Origin: Viola odorata
Lineage: Eukaryota; Streptophyta; Magnoliopsida; Malpighiales; Violaceae
Assembly (NCBI GenBank): GCA_963691705.1
Contig: OY829545.1
Coordinates: 60,240,023-60,304,022 of the forward strand
Direction: 5' to 3'
DNA length: 64,000 nucleotides
This document shows, piece after piece, positions 32,552-44,711 of this stretch; position 1 is the first letter of the stretch, and the number at the start of each line of letters is the position of its first letter. The notes below the pieces were generated by a model. It had not been told where the DNA came from. It saw nothing but the letters and a program-made list of their open reading frames with translations, and did no database searches. Position numbers and translations under genes: made by a program.

Positions 32552-35500
32552 GATTGCATGACCCAGTAAAATCGTAGGAGTGATTCCTGCAAACATCTGT
32601 GTGATCTGTGGAATATTTCTTGTGTTCATTTGTCAATTCTATACTCGCATCTGGTATCTGGTCATTTTCTTCCATTGAATTCTAACACCTTTCTTTCGAA
32701 ATCTAGGCATTCCCTCACTGCACAAGGTAGGAGCATAAACTGAAATACTCTGGAGCACCATAAAAGCCAAACTAAGTACCTAAAACATCCATGCATGGAC
32801 TCCCTTTTCCCATGCCATTCGCACCTCTCCTTGTGGCGACTTATTTTGCCACTGTAGACTGTACAGATTTTTAACAGTTGCACAGTTCTTCATTTTCACA
32901 AATTGCTTTTGTTATGAATTCATGTTTTCCACCTTGTTATTTTATTGTTTGCTGCTTCACAAAGCATTAGGACATGCAACTGTAAGGACTCAGTTTGTTC
33001 TGTTCGATCGAAAGATCTCCCTCCAAATGATTCAAAAATTTCGATAGATTTGGCTGAGATAGGAGAGAGCGGCTTGATGGTGGGAGAGGAAAATGAGACT
33101 CGCTCGTGTTAAGGGCAAGAAGGTCAGAATTGTGAAAGAACTGTGTGGGAAACCGAGAACGACAAGTATTTCCCACACAGAGCTGAAGGCTAGAACGACA
33201 AGTATAGGGGGAAAGAGGGAGTAGTGTTATCCACATACTCATTTAGCGCTGACGGCAAATTCTCTTCAAAGATCATAGAACTGAACTGAAAATTGGAAGA
33301 TGAAGAATATGTTGGATCGCTGACTTGTAAAACTTCTGGTCGTTCAATTCTTATTGATGCAGAGGCGATCCTGCTCCCTAAGCAAGTGTGCATGAAAATC
33401 AATAAGAACTGGATCCAGTAATAGGTAAATTCCATGTATGATGTATCACGTCAGGCTAACGTTGATTTGGCAATCTGGTCAAAACTAAGGTCACTCAACA
33501 AGTATTAAAGTATAAAATTAGCCACAGTAGCTTGCCCAAAATTGGGCAGCCAGACTGCTGAAAAGACCAATTAAGATGTTTTGTATTGATCACTCATGTT
33601 TTGTATTAAGATGTTTAAAAGAAAAGCTTGTTAACTTTTTTTTCAAATAACAATTCTTTACTATATTAGTATATTTATCCATTGATAGAAGACAAGGGTG
33701 CAGGACCCCAAACATCATTATAAATGAGGTCAAGAGGAGCAGTAGATGGCAAATGTAGCCGAGATGACTTTCCTAAATGACCCCAAACATCATTTCTTTT
33801 ACATTTCTTTGGGTGAGATTATTAAATTGATATTAAATTGCTCCTATTTTACCTATAGACAAAAATATTCTTATTATTATAATAATTGAAAAATAGATAA
33901 TAAATGACTACTCTAATTAACCTAAGAAAGCTTAAAAATCAAATCAAATTTTGATTATTTCCGGCATCCAAAAGATTGAGAAATTTGCAAAAGTGTGAAA
34001 TGAGTAATTCTTTGTAAGTCTGCACAACTATTAATTGCAGAGTACAGATTAGGGAAAAAACATATTAAGCTTGTCCAAAGCAAAATTATTTTTTAATATT
34101 AAAGTTAAATATATAATTTCATACTAAGCTTGTCCATTGGATATATATATATATATTTTTTTTTTTTAACAAAGCTATTGGATATTGTTCAGTGCAAATA
34201 AGATTGGGTTTCCCCTGTAAAAAAATCTCCTGTAACTCAATCCATGAACATGGTCCTTCAATTCTAACAATTTTGTCTTCTTGTCATTTTAGGGTCCGAA
34301 TTAGAAATAGTGGCCCAAAATATGATGCTCTCGAGCTTTTTTGTTGGACCATATTAGTAGTTGTAAGTCTTTATTTTAAAAAATCAGACATCAATTGCTG
34401 ATGAGTGTAAAAGTTAAAACAGTCCTTCTCTTTTATAAAAAAATCCAACTTATCATTAGTTTAGAGCTCAAAACATTAGTATGATAAATGGGTGGAAGGA
34501 AAGGGAGCAAAGAAAATGGGTAAAAGATAAAACATGGAATATGAAATGAAAATAAGAAGGAAAAAAGAATCACATAAAGTAGCAGAAGAAAAAACTTTAT
34601 CGCTCTTAAAAGTTTCGGTTCAAATTTGAAATAATCAGCACCAAATATGGTGTGATTGGATTACCGAATGGTCTCAATATAAAAATAAAAATAAAAGTAG
34701 TGTAGCTCGTATGGTGTTGATTTTAAGAAACCACTGTGTTTTAGAACATGAAGGATTTTGTCCAACTAACCATTCCATCAAAAATGTAATAGAAAAAACA
34801 TAAGCCATTAATGCCATGGAGATGAACCAAAGATTAATAACATTACCATGCTTTCACATGCAAGAGGGAAACAAAATATTTGACTGTCAGCTTTTTTACA
34901 TAAAGATCATATCTTGAAAAAATACAAGGACTCGATGCAAAGAAAATCTGAAAAGCAAACAAAAACTCTAATCCTTGACACTGTTCATTTCAAAGTATTA
35001 TACTCCCAGTTGATAGTTGATACCAACCAATCCCTAGACTAACTCATTCTTGAGAACAATCGAAAGAGTTTTAGACCCGTAAAATGAACGTTATAATTTC
35101 ACTGGATAGGGTAAGTACATCCGCTAGCACTTTCTAATATTGGAGAAGAATTCGGAATTTTCAGATTCTTCTGATCAAGTATGTATCCCTAGTCGTCCAT
35201 TAAAGTAACAATCACATCACTCAAGTATCAGCAGTTAAATAATTGTAATGTAACAATCACATCACTCAAGCACAAGTTCAAGACAAACGAATTCAAAATT
35301 TTAATTAATTTCCTAGAACTATTTGGTTTTTAAGTTTTAACAACTGCAGAAGAGATGGCACTCGATACAATAGCAGCCAGAGATAAAAGGAAGGAATCTG
35401 GAAACCCAGAAGTCCTTGCACCCTGCAGTCCTCAGGGCAGGGAGCAAATTAAGGCAGAGTAGCAATTCATGTTGATTCTGGGCTACGTACGAGGCAAGGA

Positions 35501-35979
35501 AATTAAATTTTATCCAAATAGTAGTTCAATATTGTAAGCATGTTATGCGCTAAAAATATTCACGCCTTCATAAAAGACCCTTCTTTTATCGTTGACATTT
35601 TTTTTTAGATGTTATATTTCTAACCCTCTCACGTTCTTTAGTAGCTATGTTTTTTTCAGACCGGTAACTTACATATGTGCACCAGCAACTACTTAATTTT
35701 GGTGGGAGAGCCACCCACTTTGGGTCAACATGCTTGAACAGGACTAGTCTCCTGCCCGAAAGGAGCAAAGAGGACACCGAGGGAAACATTCATATTAAGA
35801 AATGAGCAAATTTGTTCCAGACCCATCTAAAGCATGTCACCGGAAGCATTATTTACTGATTTCAAGAGACTTTCTTTTGTCAAGAGCTGAACTGAAAAAT
35901 AACTTTAACATCTAATAACTCATATTTTTTAAGGGAAATAAAAGGAAAAGAAAAAAAATCAACAAAGCATTCTACTTTC
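32552..35979. other. Non-coding filler with a copia integrase relic
   Basis: No intact gene. Apart from the integrase relic at 33680-33786, I see only AT-rich sequence, a TA/T-run at 34142-34168, and short frames without family resemblance. Confidence 0.4.
33680..33786 (-). pseudogene. Copia integrase relic
   Basis: Minus-strand translation reads GHLGKSSRLHLPSTAPLDLIYNDVWGP and PLSSING. This is the junction of the GAG-pre-integrase zinc region with the integrase core of copia elements (usually L..HSDVWGP). About 35 codons survive, with no LTRs nearby. Confidence 0.7.
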
Positions 35980-36151
35980 ATGTATCATATATATGTTATT
36001 AAAGTACCCCTGCCATTGGCATCCCTGAGGCAGCCAAAGGATGTTTCAACTCCCATGCTGCATGAAAAGATGAAGAAGGCTCCAAACAACACAGTGGAAG
36101 CGGAAATATCTAATCCAGTCTACACAGATAGAAATAAGAAAAGTAAATTAC

Positions 36152-38006
36152 CTTTACAATATTGCCAGCATATTTCATCAGCCACGAAACCAACAAACCA
36201 GTGGATCCAAGATTTAGAACTACCATCCATGTTATAATACTGTAGCCGTTGAAAAGGCGCTGCCACCAAAATCCATTCTCAAATCCACCTCTGAAATCAT
36301 TCATGATAAGTCGTGCCATGTTGAATATCACGCCGAATTTGAAAAGGGAAGAACAAACCTAAAAATTAGCAACAGAAAAGATGAACCTTGAGACATCATA
36401 TCAAGCAGAGCTAGCTAGAAATACCAACAAAAGAGACTAACGAAATCATCAACTAATAAACCATGATAAAATTATGAACCTGAGTAATACATTGCAAGTT
36501 TAAACAGCATGTAAACAGAGCTGGATTAGGAACAATTACAGGAAATACAGGGATGTGAAGGTCTAAAGTCTTGGAGGACATCCGGGTGGGGATTGGTGCA
36601 GAGAATTATAATGCAAAGAAATCCACTCAGACCATGAGGAGAAAAAGTTGTTGAGTGGAGAAAAGATACCTACGTATACATGTTCTGCCAATACAAGCTA
36701 TCGTTGTTCTTCTTCATGAGAAACTCTGTGTACACACCTGCCAGTGCTGATAAACAGGCAGATAGGGCACCTAACATATAGCCTTGAATTGGAGCTGAAA
36801 ATAGCGAATCACAAGAAGTTGCTCCACAGCCTTTAATCTGTAGCAAAAGGGAACTCCCCCCCAAAAAAACAGAAAGTATAACCAATTAATTGTCTTTATG
36901 TATATAGGGATAAGGAGGGTCCAAAAGATAACTTGGTAGAAAATTATAATCATGAAAAGTTATATCCGGATAAGGTACAAGGATCATGAGTTAAAAGCAC
37001 GAATCTCAATAAGACACAAGAAAAGGCAGTTCTAACTATCACCTGGCTAGTGGTCGTCCCAACAGCTAATAGAACGATAGCCATCCACTAGAGATTAGAT
37101 AGTTTCCTCTTCAAGAATAATCTTAAGCATGGAAATGTCAGATAATTAGTACTGATGAAACACTAAATTTATTCAAAAGCTTCACTAATAAAGAATGCTA
37201 GAAATCCTAAAATAAAAACAAACGCCAAATAGGCACCTGAATAGTATGCCAGTGGTAACAATCTTCAAATTACCCATTATCTGATACGTAGATGTGTCCA
37301 CGTATGTCAGCGTGGCATACTGAACATTGTTATGAATCAGATATATGATTGAAGGAATGGGATACAAGCGCACACTCTTCCATTCCATAGTCATCCTTGG
37401 AGACGGCGACGTCTTGCATTCTCTCCATAGAAGTAAACCAGAAACGACCAGCTGCAGTTAAACAGATTAGTTAAAGACCATTCTAGCAATGATGTACTAT
37501 CTACTCAAGAAAGATTTAACTAAGAATACCTTAAAAACTTCAGCAAGAAATGGTATGGTTGCATAGTCGTACAAATACTAGAGTTGTCAAAATTCCCTGT
37601 CAGAGAAAAGAACAATTTAGAATTGAAAATTTGATAATAATGTAGGTAATCAGACATTAGAGAACTTTCCAAAATAATGCATCGATTACAATTCCAATCC
37701 TATCAACTATTAATTACGCAAACACCAACTAGCCATTACTCCACAGAATTGAAAAAGGCAAGTTCAATCATACACTTCAAAACGAAAAACAAAATTAAGA
37801 AAACAAAAAACGAGCGCACAAGCTTCGATCTGACAATTACTTCTACAGTTCATTTTCCACATCTCGCTCAGATTTTAAGAAACTAAACTGGAGAGAAAGA
37901 GCGGTAAATGAGAAAGTGGATCTAAGCGCGTGGAGAGTGAACGAAGTGACTGAGCGGTACTGACCTGAGAGCTGGTGAGAAGCAAAGCGACGATGTACCA
38001 CTCCAT
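36152..38006 (-). pseudogene. CMP-sialic acid/nucleotide-sugar transporter pseudogene
   Basis: Minus-strand exons at 38006-37965 (MEWYIVALLLTSSQ), 37606-37530, 37451-37237 (WKSVRLYPIPSIIYLIHNNVQYATLTYVDTSTYQIMGNLKIVTTG), 37121-37043, 36837-36670 (CDSLFSAPIQGYMLG, LMKKNNDSLYWQN) and about 36338-36152 (FGVIFNMARL, NLGSTGLLVSWLMKYA). This is the Golgi CMP-sialic acid transporter 1-like family, with multiple membrane spans. Lesions: a deletion of about 17 bp with a frameshift in exon 2, a TAG at 37090-37088, loss of residues after WQN, no acceptor AG before exon 6, and a missing last exon. It is the only piece in the mosaic on the minus strand. Confidence 0.9.
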
Positions 38007-38039
38007 CGTGCTCTATGGTTCGGTGGTCACAGTCTGCTC

Positions 38040-39460
38040 CCCTTTCGCTTTTATGATGATGTCATAGTCAAATCTCCATCTTCAAGAATCAAAACCTCGC
38101 GCTGCTGCCATTGTTAAAACTTGAAATAATCCACAGTCGAAGTTTTGTGTTTCGCTGTCGTACTACGGGAAAATTCTCGTTGCACCTAAAGCCCAGTGGG
38201 TTTGAGTGAGGCAACTTTAGCCCATAGGCACAGTTCTATTTTTATTATCAATAGACAATTAAAAAAAAGAAATAAGAATAACAATCTATCTATAGTACGT
38301 GTAAAGTTAAGACGCAAAAAATTGTTTAAAATTTTATATAATCATGTCATATCCAGGAATTATTTTCAGGAGGCGGGGGCGCTCCGAATTTATTTTTTTT
38401 AGTATTTTAAAGGAAAGACAAACGAGCTAAATGAAAAATTAAAAAAATACTTAAAAGTATATGTATCCGTCACTAAATAACAAATATTTAAATAAATTTA
38501 ACAAAAAGATAAATAAGAAGACAATATAGGAAAAAATTAATTAGGTTTGTCAAACACTAATACCTCGAGACCAAAATATAATTTGAAGTTAATTAATGCT
38601 ATCACAATTACCAAGTTTAGTTTATTTATAAATATGAACCCAAAAGTAAATAAGTTAGTACAATTTCATTTAGACAAATTTAAAAAGAGGGGTGTATGAA
38701 TCGAACACGCAACCGTCTAATATGGAGTGAGACACACAATCATTGCGCCACACATTCTATTGATTGATAAAAGGGTGAATTTTAGTTAAAGCTTTAAGGT
38801 AATTTTTTTTTATTAGGTTCGTGGGCTAGATCCTCCCCTGGTCATATCAATATTTAAATTTATTCTAAACTTTCCGCGTGGCTTTTATTTTCTTAAGAAA
38901 TATTAAACAAATTATCAATATTTTTTTTCATTTAATACTCTAATTAGATTAATTTTAATATGACTTTAATGTTTCCAAGTGTTATTTAAATCTCATCTAC
39001 AAATGTAACCAAAAAGAGCTTTTGTTTTCTCACCATTAATCTTATTTAATACTAATATTCATTTCTTATTAGTTTTGTTATATTAAATTTATTTTATTTT
39101 TAATAAATTATATTATATTAAGTATTTCAACTATTTAGTCAATGTAGAATTTCAAATGACATCTAAGTCTTATATTCATTACCTATTAATTTTATTACAT
39201 TAAATATAAATTTAATAAATTATACTATTAAATTAATCATGCCAACTATTTGGTAATTTTAAATAACATCCAACTCCATCTCTGGATGCTATAGCCTTGC
39301 ACATCAACTTCGATTCTGGAGGCTTGCCTCCTGTGCCTTCTTTGCAAAAGCATGAAGCCAGTCCAGGTAGCTTTTTTCGCTTTAAATGAGAAGGGTTTTA
39401 AGATTTGATAGTAGCTCAAATTGACCTTAGTTATATAACAAGAGTTCTGCATCATTTCTC
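38040..39460. other. AT-rich spacer with hAT/SINE-like traces
   Basis: 38690-38770 in reverse complement reads TGTGGCGCAATGATTG..TGTTCGATTC, with spacing resembling tRNA A and B boxes as in tRNA-derived SINEs. At 38823-38841, GGGCTAGATCCTCCCCTG resembles an inverted hAT terminus. No transposase is present and no TSD was resolved, so both are tentative. Confidence 0.35.
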
Positions 39461-41273
39461 AGGTCAGAACATGGATACCAGGTCTCCAAAGAGACCAAGC
39501 ACAGACTACCGTAGTGTGCTAGTAGAGCGCAACTCCTTTACGTCACCGATGAAGGATCGCCTTCTGGGTAACCTTAAATCAAAGCTACCACCACCTCCTT
39601 TGCACTCTGCATTTGCCAGGTGATTATGATTATTTTAGGAGATGTCTAGGGGATTTTTTTTTTATGGTTTGTCACTGTTATTTATGCTTTTTATTTACAA
39701 GTTCTGTTCTTGGGTATTTGAATCAGTCCAACACGTCCAAACCCTGGAGGGGGAGGGGAAACATGTGCAGAAACTGGGATCAATATTTTCTTTGGCAAGG
39801 TAATGGGACAGTCGTAGTATCTTATTTCTTTGTTAGCATACTAGTGGAGTTCCAAGTATTTAAGTAGTTCAATAAAATTTTAGATGCAAGTTTAGCTGGA
39901 TTGGCTTGGTTGATTGGGCGGAGCAAGACCTCAAGCTCTAATTAGATGTGTCTTTGCTTTTTCCTGTCCCCCCACCCCCCAAACGTGCCTTGACATTTAG
40001 ATATGTTCACTTATTGGTGTTTTATATCAATGTAGAAAACTCTTATGTATTAATGTTTGTTCTTTCTGAAGGCATTCTCATTACGTACATGCACTTTTTT
40101 TGGAGAACCAATGTTTGTGTCATTGCATATGCTATAAGCTTCAATATATAGTTTGTTAATCTGTTTTAATCATTCATGTACATTGTACTGGATTTTTTTA
40201 TGGTATTTGGAGATCAATATTACTGCATGAATTGTCTGTGTTAAATTTCATTGTTGTTTGATGCCAGAGGCATCAATGTATAATTAACTTAGTTATGTCC
40301 ATCTCTAGAGGAGTTTTCCTTGGGTGGTCAATTTATTGAATGTCATTGTTTTTTTGACACTTTGAAGTGCTACTTATATTGTTTGGTTTATATATGTTCC
40401 AAACTTACATCTTTTGTGTTGCTTCTTTGCTCAGATTAATAAATTGGCTGCTGTTAGAATCAATGGTATGGTCAAAAGGCTACAACAGTCTCAGCAGCAT
40501 ATTAGAGAGAATGTTTATGGTCTTTTTCAACAAATACTTAGTCAGCAGACGTCTCTCTTCTTTAACCGTCACATTGACCAGATTATGTTACGTTGCTTCT
40601 ACGGAGTTGCTAAGGTTTGTGGTTGATGATGTGACTTTTCTTTTTGGGATGGCCAAGTAAATTTTGAGTTGGCTGTTGACTGCCTGATTTGATTTCACTT
40701 CCCATGCACTGTTTTTATTACAGATTTTGAAAGCTAACTTAACCTTCAAGGAGATCATTTACAATTATAGAAAGCAGCCACAATTTAAACCCCAGGTATT
40801 CCGCAACGTGTTTGTCGATTGGTCATCAGCACGGCACAAGGGGGTATGTTCTCTAATGTATCTACTCTATTTACGGTCATTTTTGTGTGCAGAGTTTTAA
40901 CTTTTAACTCCTTAAATGGTCAACAGAGAACAGGGCAGGATCATGTGGATATAATTTCATTTTACAATGAGATTTTTATTCCTGTTGTAAAGCCTCTGCC
41001 GGTGGAAGTTGGGTCCGCGGGAACAACAATGAAGGCTCAGGTTACTGAAGTGATCAATAATAATAAGGATGGTATACTCCTTGGTTTATTATTTTAAACT
41101 TGCTTCCCTTGCAATTGCTATTGAAAGCCATTGCTTAAGATTCTATCCTGTTCTCTTTTGGGTTATTATTAGGTCCAAGCCCTTCATCCCCTTTTCCAAG
41201 CCTCCCTGACATGTCCCCTAAGAAGTTATCTGCTGCACATAATGTGTATGTCTCTCTATTGGGGACATCTAAG
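39461..41273 (+). pseudogene. RBR: Retinoblastoma-related protein, 3' half (B pocket), separated
   Basis: Exons near 39461-39619 ([30 protein letters not shown]), 39727-39799 ([19 protein letters not shown]), 40435-40614 ([31 protein letters not shown]), 40724-40843, 40927-41071 and 41173-41273 ([18 protein letters not shown]). These are the spacer end, the B-pocket cyclin-like fold and the start of the C-terminus of plant RBR. Exons are open and splice sites mostly intact. The final exon is missing. The pocket A region is absent between the two RBR halves, 8.3 kb apart. Confidence 0.9.
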
Positions 41274-42014
41274 GTATGTGTCTACCTTCTAGCCATTACA
41301 GTTGAACTCGACTGCATGCTCATATTCCATGCTGAAGAATTGATTGACCTTACATTTCTCAAGTCCCTGTTAATGGTTTCATGAGTTTGAATGTGCCGCA
41401 TCTGTTTTTCTTACCAAGCCCAAATCCCTAGCCTCTGTCTCTCTTCCCTCTCCTCATCCCTCATCCCTCTCCTCTCCTCGACCAAATCCCTATTTTTGGA
41501 CTGTGAACGGCGCAATTTTGTAGTTCAGGTAATCATTTTATTTATTGCTGGTTATTTTTCTTCAATGGAAAACATATATAGCAATGATTTCTTTAAATTA
41601 CTGTTTTGATTGAAGAGTTGGGTTTCTTATAAATTACTTCAAGGATAAATTGCAAAGAGTTTAGCTAACCAGTTGGCCTCTTTAATTTTTGCTTCATTAG
41701 CTTTTCTTCTTTTACATTTGCTATTGCTCTTGCTTCTCAGACACCTGAACTGGCACTTAGAACCTCATCTGAATTCTTTAGAAACTGAAGGCAAATAAAA
41801 TTCTGTTTCACTTATTTTTGAAGTGGAAGTTTGGGTCATAATCTGCAGTAGTAGTTCATTCTTCTCTTCATACCTCTGATTCTGATTTGTTTTCCTTGCT
41901 TTTCATTTTCCTTTTGGCTGCTGATGCTACATTCTACAAGGTTGGATTCCATTTTCTTGGTTACTTCAGTTTATTTGCATATGGTCTGCTGTCTAAGCTA
42001 TCTATTATTTGAAG

Positions 42015-42099
42015 GTGCAATTTGAAGAAGTTCCAGAACTTGTAGCTGGGCGTAGAGTTTTCATCTGTAAGGGGTATGCTTATGTTGCTACGAATCAGG
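42015..42099 (+). pseudogene. Single exon, likely DNA primase large subunit
   Basis: One exon between GAAG| and |GTATCA encodes VQFEEVPELVAGRRVFICKGYAYVATNQ in two short stretches. The phrase VPxLVxGRRVFxxKGYAYVA is what I recall from plant PRIM2, the primase regulatory subunit. It is only 28 codons with no other exon nearby, so the assignment is moderately confident. Confidence 0.6.
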
Positions 42100-42559
42100 T
42101 ATCATGAATTCTATTTATACCCCAATTACTTGTTGCAGTCTTGTTGATTAAATTGGTCTAAGTTTCTTGAGGATTGTTCTCCGGCCAGGCAATTTTAAGA
42201 AATAGGGCTTAGAGTACAATTAATCTGCTACTGTCTTGTCTGTGTTTTTTGCTTAGAAATCTTCATCGTTGGCTCTAAGTAATATATGTAGAATTTGAGT
42301 AGGCCAAATTACGGATTGCATTCTTTTAGCTTGGGTTTGTTTCCCCTTAAAGCCTCTAAAGTATATATGCTTTTCAGTTACCTTCTGTAGGTTTAATTTT
42401 CTTTTCAATTTGACATATTTATCTGATTTTGGTGCTTAACGGGTCAAGCATCGGTATTTTGAGTTACAAGTCCTGCACTGAGAAAAGTGAAACTTAAAGC
42501 AAATAATTTGATGTGTTGTCATTAGAGTATTATATTTGCTTGTACATCAAACTATAAAG

Positions 42560-42910
42560 CAGTTGATTAGAGACATGTACTATACGTGCAAAGTACTACC
42601 TTCTTTAATCAGAGGATACCCTGGATGTATTCCAAATCAATTTCAATTGTGAAGGTGCCATGAAACTTGCTAAGCAATAATGATGAAGTGCTTTCTTTCA
42701 AAGTACAGAAAGCTATATTGATTTCTTTCTAAATAAAGTAAGTTATATTGATTTAAGCCACGTACCATATGTGTATAGTACTAACTTCGTTAATCATGGA
42801 GTACCTAGATTTATTCTAAACCAACTTCAATGGTGAAGGTGCCATGAAACTTTCTAAGCAATATTGATGAAATGCTTTCTTACAAAGTAAAGAAAGCTAT
42901 ATTGGTTTCC
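42560..42910 (+). repeat. Direct duplication, 184-bp period
   Basis: Two diverged copies: GAAGGTGCCATGAAACTT at 42651 and again at 42835, with similar flanks (CTATACGTGCAAAGTACTA against CATATGTGTATAGTACTAA). Non-coding. It lies between the primase exon and the solo LTR. Confidence 0.85.
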
Positions 42911-43181
42911 TGGCACAAAGCCTTTTGGCTTTGGGTGCCATTGTTGTGACAACTTTTGGCGCAAATGTCTATTTTGATATTTATGATGAAATCATTCTAT
43001 GATTCTTTTGTAATGCTTGAGACTAAAATGGTGAAACGAAGCTTCCAAATGCTTATAAATCTTTCTGCTGTGCAAAACTTCAAGGCAATTGCTTTTGTCA
43101 AAAGCGCTAGAATAACATATATCCGGAAAAAGTGCTGGTTTTGGCCTTTCTTGTGCTACATTTTTTTATCGAACTTCCTTG

Positions 43182-44524
43182 TGATAAACCGAAGGCCTAG
43201 AGGGGGGGTGGTGAATAGGCAATAATAGACAATAATAAATCTAACACAAATTGTAAATAATTTGAGTGCGGAAATAGAATGTAAAAACACAAGTATGTAT
43301 AGTGGTTCCAATTCCTCAATGAATTGTACTCCACTACCTAAGAGTCCTCCTCTTAGGATTTTCTAACAAAGATCACCTTGTTATTTACCTTGAGTTTTTA
43401 CGGGTTCAACTCAAACCTTACACCTTGGTTTTTCCGGGCTCAACCAATAAACCTTACACTTGGTTTTTGCTAAGGGCTCAACCAACAAACCTTACACTTG
43501 GTTTTTGCTAAGGGCTCAACCAACAAACCTTACAATGTGATTTTTGCGGGCTCAATCACAACCTATAACAATCAAGTTTTACTTTGACAAGAAGATGATT
43601 AAATAGCAACACAATTGGTGTACAAATAAACTATGTATGATTCAATAATCAACACCAATAAATGAACAAGAATACCTCAAAGTTACCTCAGAAAGAAACC
43701 CAAAACAAGCTTGACAAAGTGACGCAAGAAGGATTGAAATCGTTGTGAAAATATTTGCGTTGTAAAAACTGATTTTGGTAAGCTTGTAAAATGTGATTTT
43801 GTGTAAAAGGGTTTCTAGTGTTTCTTGTTCTTCCTTGTTGTTTTCTAACTCATCTAGGATGAGTATTTATAAGGTTTGACAAAGGGAAGATCGGACAAGA
43901 GAGTATGGGGACAAAAAGAACCGTTTTAAGTGGACAAAGTGACTGTTGGAACTTGTCTGCTTCTTAACGTGATCACGGTTAGGAGTAACCGTGATTACGG
44001 TTAGGACGAGCTCCTCAAGCCTTTTGAAAAAACTAGCCGTTAGACTGACGTGATTCACGTTTAGGCCTAACCGTGATCACGGTTGCTTAACCGTGATCAC
44101 GTTAAACCCCTTAACGTGATTCACGTTACTCTCGGATGTTAAAATCGTTTTGACACACCTTAACCGTGATCACGGTAAGAGAAAATATCTCACCGTGATT
44201 CACGTTAACCCTAAACGTGATTCACGTTTAACATCTGATTCAATTCACTTAAAACATTTTTCAAAACTTGTTTTGACACAAAACCTTTTGACTCAAACTC
44301 TTGAGGTATTAATGTACATAAATCAAGTGTTGAAAAGAATCATACTTACATGATTAAAGTCCTAATGTACACTTGATCTTCAAGCTTGCGATACTTTGAT
44401 TTGTTGCCTCTTTTTCGTTCGATCACAAACTACACATACTTTAACTTCAAATTGCATTAGTATTACTAATTAGTTTGTGTGTCTAAAATCATCAAAACAA
44501 TAGTGAGTTGCCCTTGGACTAACA
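43182..44524 (-). mobile_element. Solo LTR, SIRE/Maximus-like copia, 1,343 bp
   Basis: On the minus strand it starts TGTTAGTCCAAGGGCAACTC at 44524 and ends ..CCGGTTTATCA-type sequence at 43182. It includes CTATTCACCACCCCCCCTCT, typical of the end of SIRE/Maximus-type copia LTRs. CCTTG flanks both sides (43177-43181 and 44525-44529), a perfect 5-bp TSD. No internal region is present, so it is a solo LTR left by LTR-LTR recombination, sitting in an intron of the mosaic. Confidence 0.9.
43964..44230. repeat. Palindrome cluster in the solo LTR (ACCGTGATCACGGT family)
   Basis: About eight copies of two related palindromes: AACCGTGATCACGGTT (perfect at 44069-44084, near-perfect at 43978-44003, 44088-44103 and 44161-44177) and AACGTGATTCACGTT (for example 44048, 44115, 44192 and 44213). 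They lie in the U3 part of the LTR. Confidence 0.85.
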
Positions 44525-44711
44525 CCTTGTGCTACATAGTACTTGCTATATGCAAATTTAGCTCTTTAGTATTTGTTGACTTTGTAGTGATTGCAGTTTT
44601 ATTTATCATTTATTAGTCTTAGTTGTGATCTTTGCCCCCTATTCCCCCCATTCCCCTAGCAAATTCTTGAAACGGAAAATGCATTGTAACGCAATTTTGT
44701 TTATTTCGCAG

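Noticed and set aside
35980..36237. 85-codon plus-strand frame
   Set aside because: It runs into the antisense of a transporter pseudogene exon and has no family resemblance.
38690..38770. tRNA gene on the minus strand
   Set aside because: Box A/B-like phrases are present, but I could not fold an acceptor stem or anticodon arm. At best a SINE head or hAT-internal sequence.
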